IMG/VR virus record: IMGVR_UViG_3300030329_001894
Span: 1 to 44,185 of that record
Strand: one strand, 5' to 3'
Length of the DNA: 44,185 nucleotides
DNA from: a virus
Of the stretch, positions 14,605 to 22,725 are shown piece after piece (the first letter of the stretch is position 1; the number at the start of each line of letters is the position of its first letter). Below the pieces are notes generated by a model. The model worked only from the letters and a program-made list of their open reading frames with translations, was not told the DNA's origin and searched no databases. Position numbers and translations under genes: made by a program.

Positions 14605-14823
14605 TTACGTTCTCCAGCGGAACGCCTTATCCGCTGCCAATAAGATTCCCACTAAGAGAGCCGACACGCTCGGCCCGACGATATCACTAAAATCTTTAGA
14701 CTCTAAAGCAAGTTGAACAGTTGGGATTGCTGCGACAAGTGCCGAAGCAACCACACCTTTTGACCACCGCTTTAATAATACGAAGTTCTTGTTGACTGGG
14801 TTACAGCCACACATACAGCCCAT
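14605..14823 (-). CDS. two-span membrane protein, holin candidate (72 aa)
   Basis: ATG at 14823 follows AAAGGAGGT, which decides the start over 14913. After a cysteine-rich head (MGCMCGCNP) and a basic segment come two hydrophobic spans (GVVASALVAAIPTVQLAL and IVGPSVSALLVGILLAAD) and a basic end (KAFRWRT). Size and topology fit a class II holin, and it follows an XhlA-like gene. Holins have no diagnostic motif, so the call is by topology and position. Confidence 0.6.
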   Translation of the reverse strand: MGCMCGCNPVNKNFVLLKRWSKGVVASALVAAIPTVQLALESKDFSDIVGPSVSALLVGILLAADKAFRWRT

Positions 14824-14840
14824 ACGACCTCCTTTGTATA

Positions 14841-15071
14841 TCATTTTGCTGCGAACATCCAAATAAGACTGGCCCATCCGCCAAGGTTTAGAACTCCTAA
14901 ACTGACGGCCCACCGCATCGCACGATTTTCGCTTGATGCTATTCTATCGCGTAAACTGGATTCTCTTCGATCTATCTCCTCCCTCGGGACGACTACTTTC
15001 GTAACCGCTACCTGAAAGTCTGCGAGTTGTTTCGTTAAGGCTATGATTTCTGTCCGTTCGTGACCGTTCAT
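14841..15071 (-). CDS. XhlA-like coiled-coil membrane protein (76 aa)
   Basis: Residues 1-50 are a charged amphipathic helix (EIIALTKQLADFQVAVTKVV...EEIDRRESSLRDRIASSE); residues 53-74 are one hydrophobic span (WAVSLGVLNLGGWASLIWMF). This head-plus-anchor plan is that of XhlA/hemolysin-like lysis accessory proteins. Start overlaps the previous stop as ATGA. A tail-chaperone or spanin role is possible but less likely. Confidence 0.6.
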   Translation of the reverse strand: MNGHERTEIIALTKQLADFQVAVTKVVVPREEIDRRESSLRDRIASSENRAMRWAVSLGVLNLGGWASLIWMFAAK

Positions 15072-15313
15072 TCAAGAATCGAATTTACTCGAGTAACTTC
15101 AGCAGCTACTCGGGCATCGCCTGACATCGACAATTCTTTGTTTTTTTGGTCGATCTTCTGGTTGACCAGTCTATCTAATTCGGTATCGCTCAACCCTTCT
15201 GTCTCCTGAACTTCCAGCAAAATGATGGTTTCGTATGGCGGTGCAGACTCCGTGTCTGCGAGCGTAATCTTGACCATCTGTCCTTCGCTGCTTACCGTGG
15301 TTATCTGGGCCAT
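15068..15313 (-). CDS. hypothetical protein (81 aa)
   Basis: Follows the fibre gene with a good ribosome site (AGGAGT). N-terminal half is beta-like (TTVSSEGQMVKITLAD), C-terminal half helical (DTELDRLVNQKIDQKNKEL). No family recognised. Position between fibre and lysis genes allows a fibre chaperone role, as speculation. Confidence 0.7.
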   Translation of the reverse strand: MAQITTVSSEGQMVKITLADTESAPPYETIILLEVQETEGLSDTELDRLVNQKIDQKNKELSMSGDARVAAEVTRVNSILE

Positions 15314-15325
15314 TTTTATTACTCC

Positions 15326-16642
15326 TTACGATAAAACCAAGCCCGGAGGCCCGATGGCGCTGGATAATGCTGTCGGCCACGCGCCCACCGTGAAAGAGGA
15401 CGGTAGTGGAAAATCAGATGTTTCTCGTTGCATCATGCGGGTAGCCATCGTGTCTGCGCCGGTCGCTTGACCCCATTTAAACGTGGTGTTATCAACGGCC
15501 AACGCCAGATAGTGCTGGCCTGCGCTGATACTTGTTGACGCAACCGTAAGCGTCTGAACGCCAGTCCCCGGACTGGCCGTTGAGCCTTTTGACACCAGTC
15601 TGGTGCCGGACGAGTCATACAACCCTACGTCGATGTTCCCCGAGGATGTGGCGATATACAGGGATATCTTCGTGATGGTCATATCGCCCGTCACGTCAAT
15701 CGGGAGGTAAAAGGCGTCGTTGTTGGCGACAGCCCCACCACTGGACCCGTTCCCTGTCAGGCTGAAAAAGCTTACATTCACGACCTTCTGGGTAAACCCG
15801 CCTGTAACAGCGGCCCACACAGGATTGGCAGATCCACCCTGCGTCTTCAGGAAGTACCCACTGGTTCCTGCGGATAATTCTGTTGGGGCACCGCCACTTG
15901 CGTAGTAGAGAATGCCGCCTTGTGTCCCATCACTGAGCTTCGCGAGGGTAACTTGGTTATCAGCAATGTGGGCCGTGTCGATAGATCCGTCAGTGTAATG
16001 CTCACTGTCGATGGCATCGTCCGCGATCTTGGCCCCGGTGACAGCATCTCCATCGATCTTGGCTGTGGTGACAGCGCTCGAGGCTAAATGCGCGGCATCG
16101 ATTGATCCGTCCGTGTAATGCTCTGAATCCAAAGCATCATCCGCGATCTTCGCGCCTGTTACAACATCAGCAGCAAGATGCGCCGTGTCTATTGATCCGT
16201 CAACGTAATGCTCTGAATCCACGGCATCGTCAGCAATTTTAGCGCCGGTGATGACATCGGCTGCAAGATGCGCCGTATCGATTGATCCATCGGTATAATG
16301 CTCTGAGTCCAGAGCATCGTCAGCGATCTTTGCTCCGGTAACAGCATCTGCGGATAAATGAACGGTGTCTATCGACCCGTCAACATAATGATCAGAGTCT
16401 ATAACATTAACAGCGTCGGGCATGACCTGAACCCACGCAGAGCCGTTATATTTAATAAATCGACTCGCATCAGTGTCGTAGAAGGTATCGCCGTTGTTTG
16501 GAGATCCCGGTTTCGCGCTATTCGCACCTCTCCCAAACAGAGACGCATCTAGGTCATCGAGAAATGCGTTAATGAAGGCATCTTGATCGATAGCGGTAGT
16601 ATCGTCATCCTTTTGCCATGCTTTGTTGGTTGTAGTAGCCAT
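15326..16642 (-). CDS. tail fibre protein with 30-residue repeats (438 aa)
   Basis: The N-terminus (about 1-80) carries GDTFYDTDASRFIKYNGSAW, common in virion-attached fibre heads. Residues 82 to about 240 are near-identical repeats of DSEHYTDGSID-TAHLAAD-TGAKIADDA, a pattern seen in many phage tail fibres. After a glycine-rich linker the C-terminal 150 residues form a separate beta-rich domain (VNVSFFSLTGNGSSGG...), the likely receptor-binding tip. Host range probably depends on this gene. Confidence 0.85.
   Translation of the reverse strand: MATTTNKAWQKDDDTTAIDQDAFINAFLDDLDASLFGRGANSAKPGSPNNGDTFYDTDASRFIKYNGSAWVQVMPDAVNVIDSDHYVDGSIDTVHLSADAVTGAKIADDALDSEHYTDGSIDTAHLAADVITGAKIADDAVDSEHYVDGSIDTAHLAADVVTGAKIADDALDSEHYTDGSIDAAHLASSAVTTAKIDGDAVTGAKIADDAIDSEHYTDGSIDTAHIADNQVTLAKLSDGTQGGILYYASGGAPTELSAGTSGYFLKTQGGSANPVWAAVTGGFTQKVVNVSFFSLTGNGSSGGAVANNDAFYLPIDVTGDMTITKISLYIATSSGNIDVGLYDSSGTRLVSKGSTASPGTGVQTLTVASTSISAGQHYLALAVDNTTFKWGQATGADTMATRMMQRETSDFPLPSSFTVGAWPTALSSAIGPPGLVLS
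15930..16399 (-). repeat. 90-bp coding repeats in the tail fibre gene
   Basis: Four to five copies of a 90-bp unit encode the 30-residue fibre repeat. Copies differ mostly at third codon positions, and one copy has an insertion (VTTAKIDGDA). Such repeats can gain or lose units by recombination and change fibre length. Confidence 0.85.
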
Positions 16643-16643
16643 A

Positions 16644-17198
16644 TTAAACTAGAATCTGAGTCGGCTTGAGTTGTTGTCCGCCAAGCGCAGCTTGTAATAC
16701 TTCTTCGCGATTGGTTAAGACATCATGGGCCAAGATATCTACGACTCTAAATCCTCTATCCTCCAGTGTGATGCGCTGCAAAAGATCTTGCACCTGTTTT
16801 TCTGATGTTGCGTAATGGAAATATTCTCCTTGAACTCTCCATACCATTGTCGGAACCCACTGTGGCGGCTGAAACAGAAAGTCTGCAACTACACCACCAA
16901 GCTGTAATCTACCCCCCATTATACTACTTTGAAACTCCCATCCACGTATTTTCTTTCTTGTCAGCCACAAATGTACCTGCCACTCAGGTAAACTTCCTAT
17001 AAAATTAGCCGGGGGATTCCAGTACTCATCTTTAGTAAATTTCTTAAAAAATCCTCGTCGTCGAACCGTAAACTTCCGAGGAAGGTTACGGATCTTGGTA
17101 AGTTTAGATCGGGACCGCGAGAGTAATATTTGCGGTCCCGGCTGCGTCGGAACGTGAGATGATGGGTCCGTTAGTAATCTGGACTTGAAATTCCCCAT
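16644..17198 (-). CDS. tail-region protein with possible nuclease-like fold (184 aa; start uncertain)
   Basis: The frame extends to 17291, but the extra 31 residues are arginine-rich and lie wholly inside the nozzle gene, so the ATG at 17198 is used here; it still overlaps that gene by 95 bases. The body has LPEWQVHLWLTRKKIRGWEFQ, GGRLQLGGVVADF, VWRVQGEYFHY and LQRITLEDRGFRVVDILAHD. That order (E, then (A/P)DF, then a strand with QGExxH, then a helix and a final strand) resembles the Vsr/DUF559 type of the PD-(D/E)XK fold. No clear ExK is visible, so activity is doubtful. Confidence 0.6.
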   Translation of the reverse strand: MGNFKSRLLTDPSSHVPTQPGPQILLSRSRSKLTKIRNLPRKFTVRRRGFFKKFTKDEYWNPPANFIGSLPEWQVHLWLTRKKIRGWEFQSSIMGGRLQLGGVVADFLFQPPQWVPTMVWRVQGEYFHYATSEKQVQDLLQRITLEDRGFRVVDILAHDVLTNREEVLQAALGGQQLKPTQILV

Positions 17199-18894
17199 CC
17201 TCCGACTTTGACGGTCCCGGCGTGAACTGGATATTACGCTCTCTCGACGTCTTCTTGAGCGCTCTAAGCCACGCGATGGTTTGCGAGGCATTTTTACCTA
17301 CCAATGCGTCCCTGTAAAGAGGTATTGTTAAGATCCAACTTAACCTATCTTCAGGTTGGGGGAGATACTTTAATATTATAGCATCTCCTACAGGTGTGTT
17401 TGTTTTGGTTGAGCCGCGATTAACGGTTACTCGTAATCGTATGGCGGTAGCTTCTATGCCTGATCCGCCTCCAAACAGCATTTCGTGACGAGTATCACTC
17501 CCGGTTGTTCGGCTTAGCGTTTTCCAATCTTGGTCTTGTTCATCAATGTAATCGGTCTGGTATTCGACTTTCATGTACTCTTCATCTGAAAAATCTCGCC
17601 CTGAGATGACTACAGAGAAGATAGTTTTCGGGAACTCAGGAAAGCCTAGTGTAACCCACGGTGTAACAATCGTTCCAGATGATTCATACGTTTGTCCTGT
17701 AAAGGGTAATTTTCGCTCGGACTGGTCATTAAACTCCTGATATTTAACCGCAGCGCTACCATTCGCGAACCATATACGGGGTCGTGTTCCAGAGGATGTC
17801 TCATGAAGCAGAAAATCTCCGCCTCCATTACCCGATGCCTGTACATGCCACCCTGCACCGGGATTAATCATAATCGCTGATTTATCCGTGCCGTTTGTAT
17901 TACAGATGACTAAAAAGTTTTGCATCGTGATGATGTTTGTGATACGATTCCCGTGATCGGGATTCGTTACGCCGTCATCTTTGTCTGGTCCCACAGATAT
18001 TACGGAACCTTGCGGAGAGATCGAGAGCAATTCTTGTCCCATCGGAAAGAATAATTGCCCGTTATACTCAGTTAAATGCTTCCCATTGTTATCATACGGG
18101 GTCGATGAGTAGTCGTACACATAATGGGAGCGACTATTCGCATAATCGATTTGAAACAACCCCAAAGACGTTGCGTACCAGATACTCGGTTGTCCATCTT
18201 GATCTCTAAAGATCGTCATCCCTCGAGCAGTTCCCTGCGTATTAGTTACGACGTTCGTAAATGAAGGCGACGTAATACTCGCTGTACTTCGAATCTGCTG
18301 CCCAATATCATCATATACGATTAATTTGTTATCAAACGTCGTTAAAAACGTCGCGTCATCGGTCTTATCTGTCCATGAAGTTCCGTCCGAAGAGTACATG
18401 AATCCCGTGTTTCCTGTTGTCCCGTCAGAATACGCAACAACGGCATACTCAGTTCCACCTTGTTCAAATATTGTCATGTCTGTTGGAGCCGAGGGAGGCG
18501 TATCTACAGCCGTGAACGCTTCGCTGGCGTACCGATAGACCTTACCGTCACTTCCAGCGACCAGATAAGCCCCACCGAACTCCATCGCAATATCTGTAGG
18601 AGTCACCCCCGCAGCAAGAACAACGGCTGTTTGTTTCTCAGTCTCGAGCATAAACTCAGAGCCTTTAAGCGTGTTCACGCCTGCCTGATCATTGAAACGG
18701 TCAGTATGTCCTTGACCGACGATCCGCTCTACACCTAGACCACCAGCAAACTCTTCGAAGGGGTAATGGCGAGCTAGGGATAAGTCAGAGCGTTTTTGCT
18801 CGCCTGTTCCAAATACAGCGCCGAAGGGCGTAATCGGTTGCTCGAGTAACGGACCTTGGAGCGTAACTCGCTGGTCTTCAAGTATAACTTCCAT
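17104..18894 (-). CDS. large beta-rich tail protein, nozzle/hub candidate (596 aa)
   Basis: The first 100 residues carry GLGVERIVGQGHTDRFNDQAG; then come blade-like repeats with SDGKVYRY, SDGTSWTDKT and YNGQLFFP, suggesting a beta-propeller. The C-terminal third has a jelly-roll look (WVTLGFPEFPKTIFSVVISG). Size and position after the connector gene parallel the tail nozzle (T7 gp12-like) of podoviruses. Sequence alone does not prove homology. It overlaps the next gene. Confidence 0.65.
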   Translation of the reverse strand: MEVILEDQRVTLQGPLLEQPITPFGAVFGTGEQKRSDLSLARHYPFEEFAGGLGVERIVGQGHTDRFNDQAGVNTLKGSEFMLETEKQTAVVLAAGVTPTDIAMEFGGAYLVAGSDGKVYRYASEAFTAVDTPPSAPTDMTIFEQGGTEYAVVAYSDGTTGNTGFMYSSDGTSWTDKTDDATFLTTFDNKLIVYDDIGQQIRSTASITSPSFTNVVTNTQGTARGMTIFRDQDGQPSIWYATSLGLFQIDYANSRSHYVYDYSSTPYDNNGKHLTEYNGQLFFPMGQELLSISPQGSVISVGPDKDDGVTNPDHGNRITNIITMQNFLVICNTNGTDKSAIMINPGAGWHVQASGNGGGDFLLHETSSGTRPRIWFANGSAAVKYQEFNDQSERKLPFTGQTYESSGTIVTPWVTLGFPEFPKTIFSVVISGRDFSDEEYMKVEYQTDYIDEQDQDWKTLSRTTGSDTRHEMLFGGGSGIEATAIRLRVTVNRGSTKTNTPVGDAIILKYLPQPEDRLSWILTIPLYRDALVGKNASQTIAWLRALKKTSRERNIQFTPGPSKSEDGEFQVQITNGPIISRSDAAGTANITLAVPI

Positions 18895-19970
18895 TATTGA
18901 GCAATAGCGCCGCTAGGCAATACCATCTGCTGCTCGAGACGAATTTCTGCTTCCTCGAGCGCTTCTCGTGCCCTGCGACGATCTTCGAGAGGATCTGATC
19001 GATCACCGACTCTGGCTCGCATCGTGCGAAGATAATACTCAACATACGGAGCAATAACACTGAACGGAACTTCTACAAGATCTTGTTCAACATTAAGCTG
19101 CCCAGCGTAGCGATACCCATAAATCATCAATGGCTGCCCTGAGATGCCCAGCCCGGAATCAATCCGAAGTCGAGGATACAACCCCGGCACGACGCTCCAC
19201 GCATCCGCGTTATTAAAAGCGTTCAGCGGCACCCATTGATTGGTTGTGTCTTGATACTCTACCGTGTGGATATACGAAAACGGGTATTTAATGAGACGAT
19301 ATGTGGTGCCGGAAGACGCAGCGCCGGGGAGCGCGTGGTCAAGTGTCAGCGTATCTGTTGAAGCATCAAAATCTTTAACTAAACGAACTTCACCGACATT
19401 TCCGGCAACGCCAGTGTCAGCCGTAATAATGACCGTAGCACCGTTCCAGTGGTCGTCATCCTGTGCGAGATCACCGGAAGTATCAATAACTGTTGTCGTC
19501 GTCCCGCTTGTCGCCGTAGCCGCAACAATTTCGAGGAAAGGAAGATCATATTCATACGTCGCTGCGGCAAGATCTATGCTATCTACAGCGTGTGGGATGA
19601 GAAATCGCTCTCGCGCCCAATCTACAGCCGCCGTAATCGCTTCATCAAGCTCCGCTTTATTCCACGTATTCGGTCGGTATATCTCGTAAGTAATGCTGTT
19701 TCCGGGCGTACTGCCAAACGCAGGATAGACGTGCATCTCGCCGTTGTTAGGATGGTTATGGCGGATAAAAGAAGTATTGCCGTCCAGCGCCCCCGACGTG
19801 ATGTGAACTTGTCCGCCAACCCAGTAGTCTTCATCCTCAATACGCGACGTGTCATTTAATTCCTCCGCATCACCACCGGTAGATGTTGTGGTGCTTGTTT
19901 CACCTATTCGAAGATAGGTTAAAAGTTTTTGTCGAACACTTCTTCGACTTGTTGTAGATGCCGCAGCCAT
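18894..19970 (-). CDS. head-tail connector/adaptor protein candidate (358 aa)
   Basis: ATG at 19970 shares one base with the preceding stop (TAATG), so the track-long start at 19982 is not used. Helices at both ends (SRRSVRQKLLTYLRIG; PLEDRRRAREALEEAEIRLEQQM) enclose two beta-inserts (VGGQVHITSGALDGNTSFI; NGATVIITADTGVAGNVGEV). Helical adaptor with beta-barrel inserts is the plan of podovirus adaptor/tail-tube A proteins. Assigned by layout and position. Confidence 0.6.
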   Translation of the reverse strand: MAAASTTSRRSVRQKLLTYLRIGETSTTTSTGGDAEELNDTSRIEDEDYWVGGQVHITSGALDGNTSFIRHNHPNNGEMHVYPAFGSTPGNSITYEIYRPNTWNKAELDEAITAAVDWARERFLIPHAVDSIDLAAATYEYDLPFLEIVAATATSGTTTTVIDTSGDLAQDDDHWNGATVIITADTGVAGNVGEVRLVKDFDASTDTLTLDHALPGAASSGTTYRLIKYPFSYIHTVEYQDTTNQWVPLNAFNNADAWSVVPGLYPRLRIDSGLGISGQPLMIYGYRYAGQLNVEQDLVEVPFSVIAPYVEYYLRTMRARVGDRSDPLEDRRRAREALEEAEIRLEQQMVLPSGAIAQ

Positions 19971-20293
19971 TACAATACACACTCAATGATTACGTAAGAC
20001 AACACCTTGTCTCCGTCTGAAAATGTTGCGAGAATCTCTAAACGATAATTATGCCCACGCTCAAGAAGCTTCACTTCGCATGTGCAATTCGGCGAAGACA
20101 CGGTTACACTCCCCGCAGAAGCGGTAGAGGTTACATCTTTCTCGCGTTCCGTGAGATCGTACACCTTCTGAGCCGCACTTGACACAGTAATACCTGTACC
20201 CAAGGCGGCTGAGAAGTCTATGGTGTAATCAATTTCCTCGTTATCGGTCTGCTGGGCCGGGGAATTCGAGGCGTGGTGTGAATCGGACGGCAT
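19970..20293 (-). CDS. small phage structural protein with DLTEREKDVT motif (107 aa)
   Basis: After a polar N-terminus it has IDYTIDFSAALGTGITVSSAAQKVYDLTEREKDVT..., then an Ig-like beta run ending in HNYRLEILATFSDGDKVLSYVIIECVL. The 'G(I/T)-x-V-S-S ... Y-x-L-x-I ... (T/S)-x-DG' pattern is common in small phage structural proteins in the connector region. Coupled to both neighbours by TAATG. Confidence 0.68.
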   Translation of the reverse strand: MPSDSHHASNSPAQQTDNEEIDYTIDFSAALGTGITVSSAAQKVYDLTEREKDVTSTASAGSVTVSSPNCTCEVKLLERGHNYRLEILATFSDGDKVLSYVIIECVL

Positions 20294-20466
20294 TATCGCC
20301 TCGCCAGAGCTACGTGTTTGAAACTACGTGATGGTGCCCGATGGATAGAACCAGACGGGCAAAAATACGCCTTCAACCCGCCCCACGAAAGACTGCGACT
20401 TTTAACATCTCCCCATGTCCAGCCAGCGTCCGCGACATTTTTCCACGTAGTACACGGGGTAGCCAT
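20293..20466 (-). CDS. tryptophan-rich small structural protein (57 aa)
   Basis: ATG at 20466 lies four bases after the stop of the upstream gene, and its TAA overlaps the next ATG (TAATG). The sequence has evenly spaced Trp (TWKNVADAGWTWGDVKSRSLSWGG), a pattern of tiny phage structural genes found near connector genes. It is short and easily missed, but the tight junctions on both sides support it. Confidence 0.72.
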   Translation of the reverse strand: MATPCTTWKNVADAGWTWGDVKSRSLSWGGLKAYFCPSGSIHRAPSRSFKHVALARR

Positions 20467-20469
20467 ACG

Positions 20470-20997
20470 CTAAAGTTCGCGCCAAACTGCTACTGCTTCG
20501 TATTCGTACGTCCCCCCATTGGTGCCTTCGTCAAGCAGTACAATCAAGTCTCCGGCTCCAGCGCTCTTGTCGGTCGCTCGTTCAGCATCGACAAGATCGC
20601 CAGCATCGTTCTGGAGAATGGTGTGATTTCCAGACACAGGCGCTCGAGACTCTGTTAACGCGCCACTTACGACACGAAGATCGATGCCACCGGGGAACTC
20701 AATCCACGCGGATTCATACTCTTCGTTGTACGCAACAAGATCAGACTCGGCAATAATGGCAAACGTACCGTCTGTCGCATCGTTTTCTTCAACTACACCG
20801 ATCTGAAGCGTGGCGTTGCCTGCGCTCCCTGCCGTACCCTTCACACGAAACTTTAGCGCGTATAGCGCGATACCGCCGGTAGCGGTGTGGGGATACGAGG
20901 TTGTATCACTAATATCTACGATAATCTGCGCGTTGTCAGCAGTAATCCCAGTCGCTTTGTTACGATGGAAGTACGAAGGACCGTATCCTGCACTCAT
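20470..20997 (-). CDS. structural protein of unknown role (175 aa)
   Basis: Start overlaps the previous stop (ATGA at 20994-20997). The sequence is beta-rich (NAQIIVDISD; ATGGIALYALKFRVKGTAGSAGNATLQIGVVEE) and rich in Gly, Ala and Thr, typical of virion proteins. No family recognised; a head decoration or minor tail protein is likely from position. Confidence 0.68.
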   Translation of the reverse strand: MSAGYGPSYFHRNKATGITADNAQIIVDISDTTSYPHTATGGIALYALKFRVKGTAGSAGNATLQIGVVEENDATDGTFAIIAESDLVAYNEEYESAWIEFPGGIDLRVVSGALTESRAPVSGNHTILQNDAGDLVDAERATDKSAGAGDLIVLLDEGTNGGTYEYEAVAVWREL

Positions 20998-22208
20998 GGT
21001 TTCCTCATTGCAATGGAGAGTTCACTTCCTCCGAAGTGCGTCATTTCTAGTCCCTGAGCTTTTAACCTGTTTGGAAGATCAGGATGCTCATTCCAATTTG
21101 GGGCATGATGACTCTTATTATGCACATTAAAGTATAACACACCACCGGGCTTTAAGGCGTTAGATATCTTTCGAATTTCAGAATCTAACTGAGAATCTTC
21201 GAGTTTTCCAAACTCATCAAGCGCAACAACGACATCAAATTCTCCTTTTAGCTTCGTTATGGTCGTAATTCCCACGTGTTGCTCGGCAAATTTAGGGTCT
21301 ACATCCTTATCGCGGAGTAAAGTAATGTCATTACTATCTCGCATACCTTGAGCCACAGTTCCCAGCGCATCGCCTATGACTAAGACGAGTTTTTCATCCA
21401 CCTCTGCCAATCTGGAGATGGAGTCCGCGAATCCCATACTTGCGTCTCGCGTGAGGTAGTGAATATGGGCTTTTTCGTCGGTGTAATCTTCTGGTTGGTA
21501 CGCCCTGACAGCCAACGTATGATTCTCTCCCGTAAATTCATTGTAATCCTCCAGTAATTGGGGTCCGTTTATCGAAAACGGGTTTGCACGGTACATTTCT
21601 TGGTAGGCTAACCAATGCCCTGCGGATACGCCATCGATACCTATGTGTACACACTGTACTGACGGGTCGCCGTACAATTCGAAGCCTGCATCTTTTACTT
21701 TCCGCCAGAAGCTGTGATCTTCAGCCGCCGCATCCAGCGTAAAGTGCGGATATTCCATCTTTTCGATCACCTCACGGTGAATAAGACTACAGGCTAGTCC
21801 TGCGCTATCTATTTTAACGAGTCCGTCGCTCGGAGGGTTAAAAAACCCCTCGTACGTCCACGAATCTCGCGATTTATCGTAGATAGGGTTCAGATACCAG
21901 TTAGGGTTATAAGGCGGCTCCTTGAACGGTACAAGGCCGTTTACGGCCTTCTTATCGTGTGATAGTAGCTGCCAAAGCGCGTGTGGGGGTGGAACAACGT
22001 CATCATCTATCCAAAATAGCCATTGACAGTCCGTTTTAAGGAACTGATCAACAAGATCTTGACGTGCGATATGGACAATAGTTGGTGGACGATACCCTAG
22101 CTGATCGCCCTCACGCCATGACGTGGTGATAAATTGAAAAAACCCATACACCCAGCGGGAAAACACCGCATGAGTCATGGGCACAGCATAGAAAACAGGT
22201 TCTCGCAT
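20994..22208 (-). CDS. glycosyltransferase (GT-A)-methyltransferase fusion (404 aa)
   Basis: Residues 1 to about 230 are a GT2-like GT-A domain: hydrophobic strand then WIDDD (67-70, metal/nucleotide-sugar DxD), VKIDSAGLACSLIHREV, and AAEDHSFWRKVKDAGFELY, the acidic ED acceptor-site region. Residues from about 270 form a class I SAM methyltransferase-like domain: LVLVIGDALGTV, FDVVVALDEFGKLED and ISNALKPGGVLYFNVH. Its motif I (GDALGT) lacks the usual GxGxG. Lying directly after the capsid and decoration genes, it could decorate virion proteins or host surface sugars; neither is shown by the sequence. Confidence 0.8.
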   Translation of the reverse strand: MREPVFYAVPMTHAVFSRWVYGFFQFITTSWREGDQLGYRPPTIVHIARQDLVDQFLKTDCQWLFWIDDDVVPPPHALWQLLSHDKKAVNGLVPFKEPPYNPNWYLNPIYDKSRDSWTYEGFFNPPSDGLVKIDSAGLACSLIHREVIEKMEYPHFTLDAAAEDHSFWRKVKDAGFELYGDPSVQCVHIGIDGVSAGHWLAYQEMYRANPFSINGPQLLEDYNEFTGENHTLAVRAYQPEDYTDEKAHIHYLTRDASMGFADSISRLAEVDEKLVLVIGDALGTVAQGMRDSNDITLLRDKDVDPKFAEQHVGITTITKLKGEFDVVVALDEFGKLEDSQLDSEIRKISNALKPGGVLYFNVHNKSHHAPNWNEHPDLPNRLKAQGLEMTHFGGSELSIAMRKP

Positions 22209-22228
22209 GAAGCCCTCCTAATAGATAG

Positions 22229-22253
22229 GGGTGGGGGCCAGAAGCCCCCACCC
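22229..22253. terminator. strong stem-loop after the decoration gene
   Basis: GGGTGGGGGC (22229-22238), loop CAGAA, GCCCCCACCC (22244-22253): a perfect 10-bp GC-rich stem between the decoration-protein gene and the glycosyltransferase gene. No T-run follows on the minus strand, so it probably reduces rather than stops read-through, keeping capsid expression above that of downstream genes, or it stabilises the capsid mRNA 3' end. Confidence 0.65.
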
Positions 22254-22264
22254 GCTAAAACTAC

Positions 22265-22714
22265 TTACGTAGCAATCGTTGGTGTCGTCGCAGCAGCGAA
22301 AGCGATGTTGAAAACTAACCATTTTGAACCATCGCCAACGATAAAGAAGCTTTGGCCGATTTTTTCGTTTGACGTACTATGGGTCAAACTATCAGCCGCC
22401 GCATCGTTCTTCACAACAAGTGTATCGGCAGGGCCGGTAATAACTATATTCTGATCGACAGTATTGAAGATCCAATAGTTAAGTCCTGCATTGCCTGACA
22501 CTGCTGGAAGAGTGAATGTTACAGCACCCGAAGCCCCGGTCGTGGTGAATAGACCGCCGGAATCCGATTCAAGCAGACTGTAGCTCGACGTTTTGGCCGT
22601 AACCTTCATACGTTGAACTTGTAAATTCTGCGCGAACGCGAAATCCTTTTGACCTGCACCAAACGTCCCCGGCTCACCTCCGGCGAGATATTCAACTGCA
22701 TCCGTAGATGGCAT
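22265..22714 (-). CDS. capsid decoration/head-fibre-like protein (149 aa)
   Basis: Lies 11 bases after the major capsid gene. The core SYSLLESDSGGLFTTTGASGAVTFTLPA...NYWIFNTVDQNIVITGPAD is a repeat-like beta segment seen in phage head fibres and structural proteins (TLPxxxxGxxYxIxN). N- and C-termini are flexible and Ala/Thr-rich. Likely an abundant outer capsid protein. Confidence 0.7.
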   Translation of the reverse strand: MPSTDAVEYLAGGEPGTFGAGQKDFAFAQNLQVQRMKVTAKTSSYSLLESDSGGLFTTTGASGAVTFTLPAVSGNAGLNYWIFNTVDQNIVITGPADTLVVKNDAAADSLTHSTSNEKIGQSFFIVGDGSKWLVFNIAFAAATTPTIAT

Positions 22715-22725
22715 TTAATACCTCC

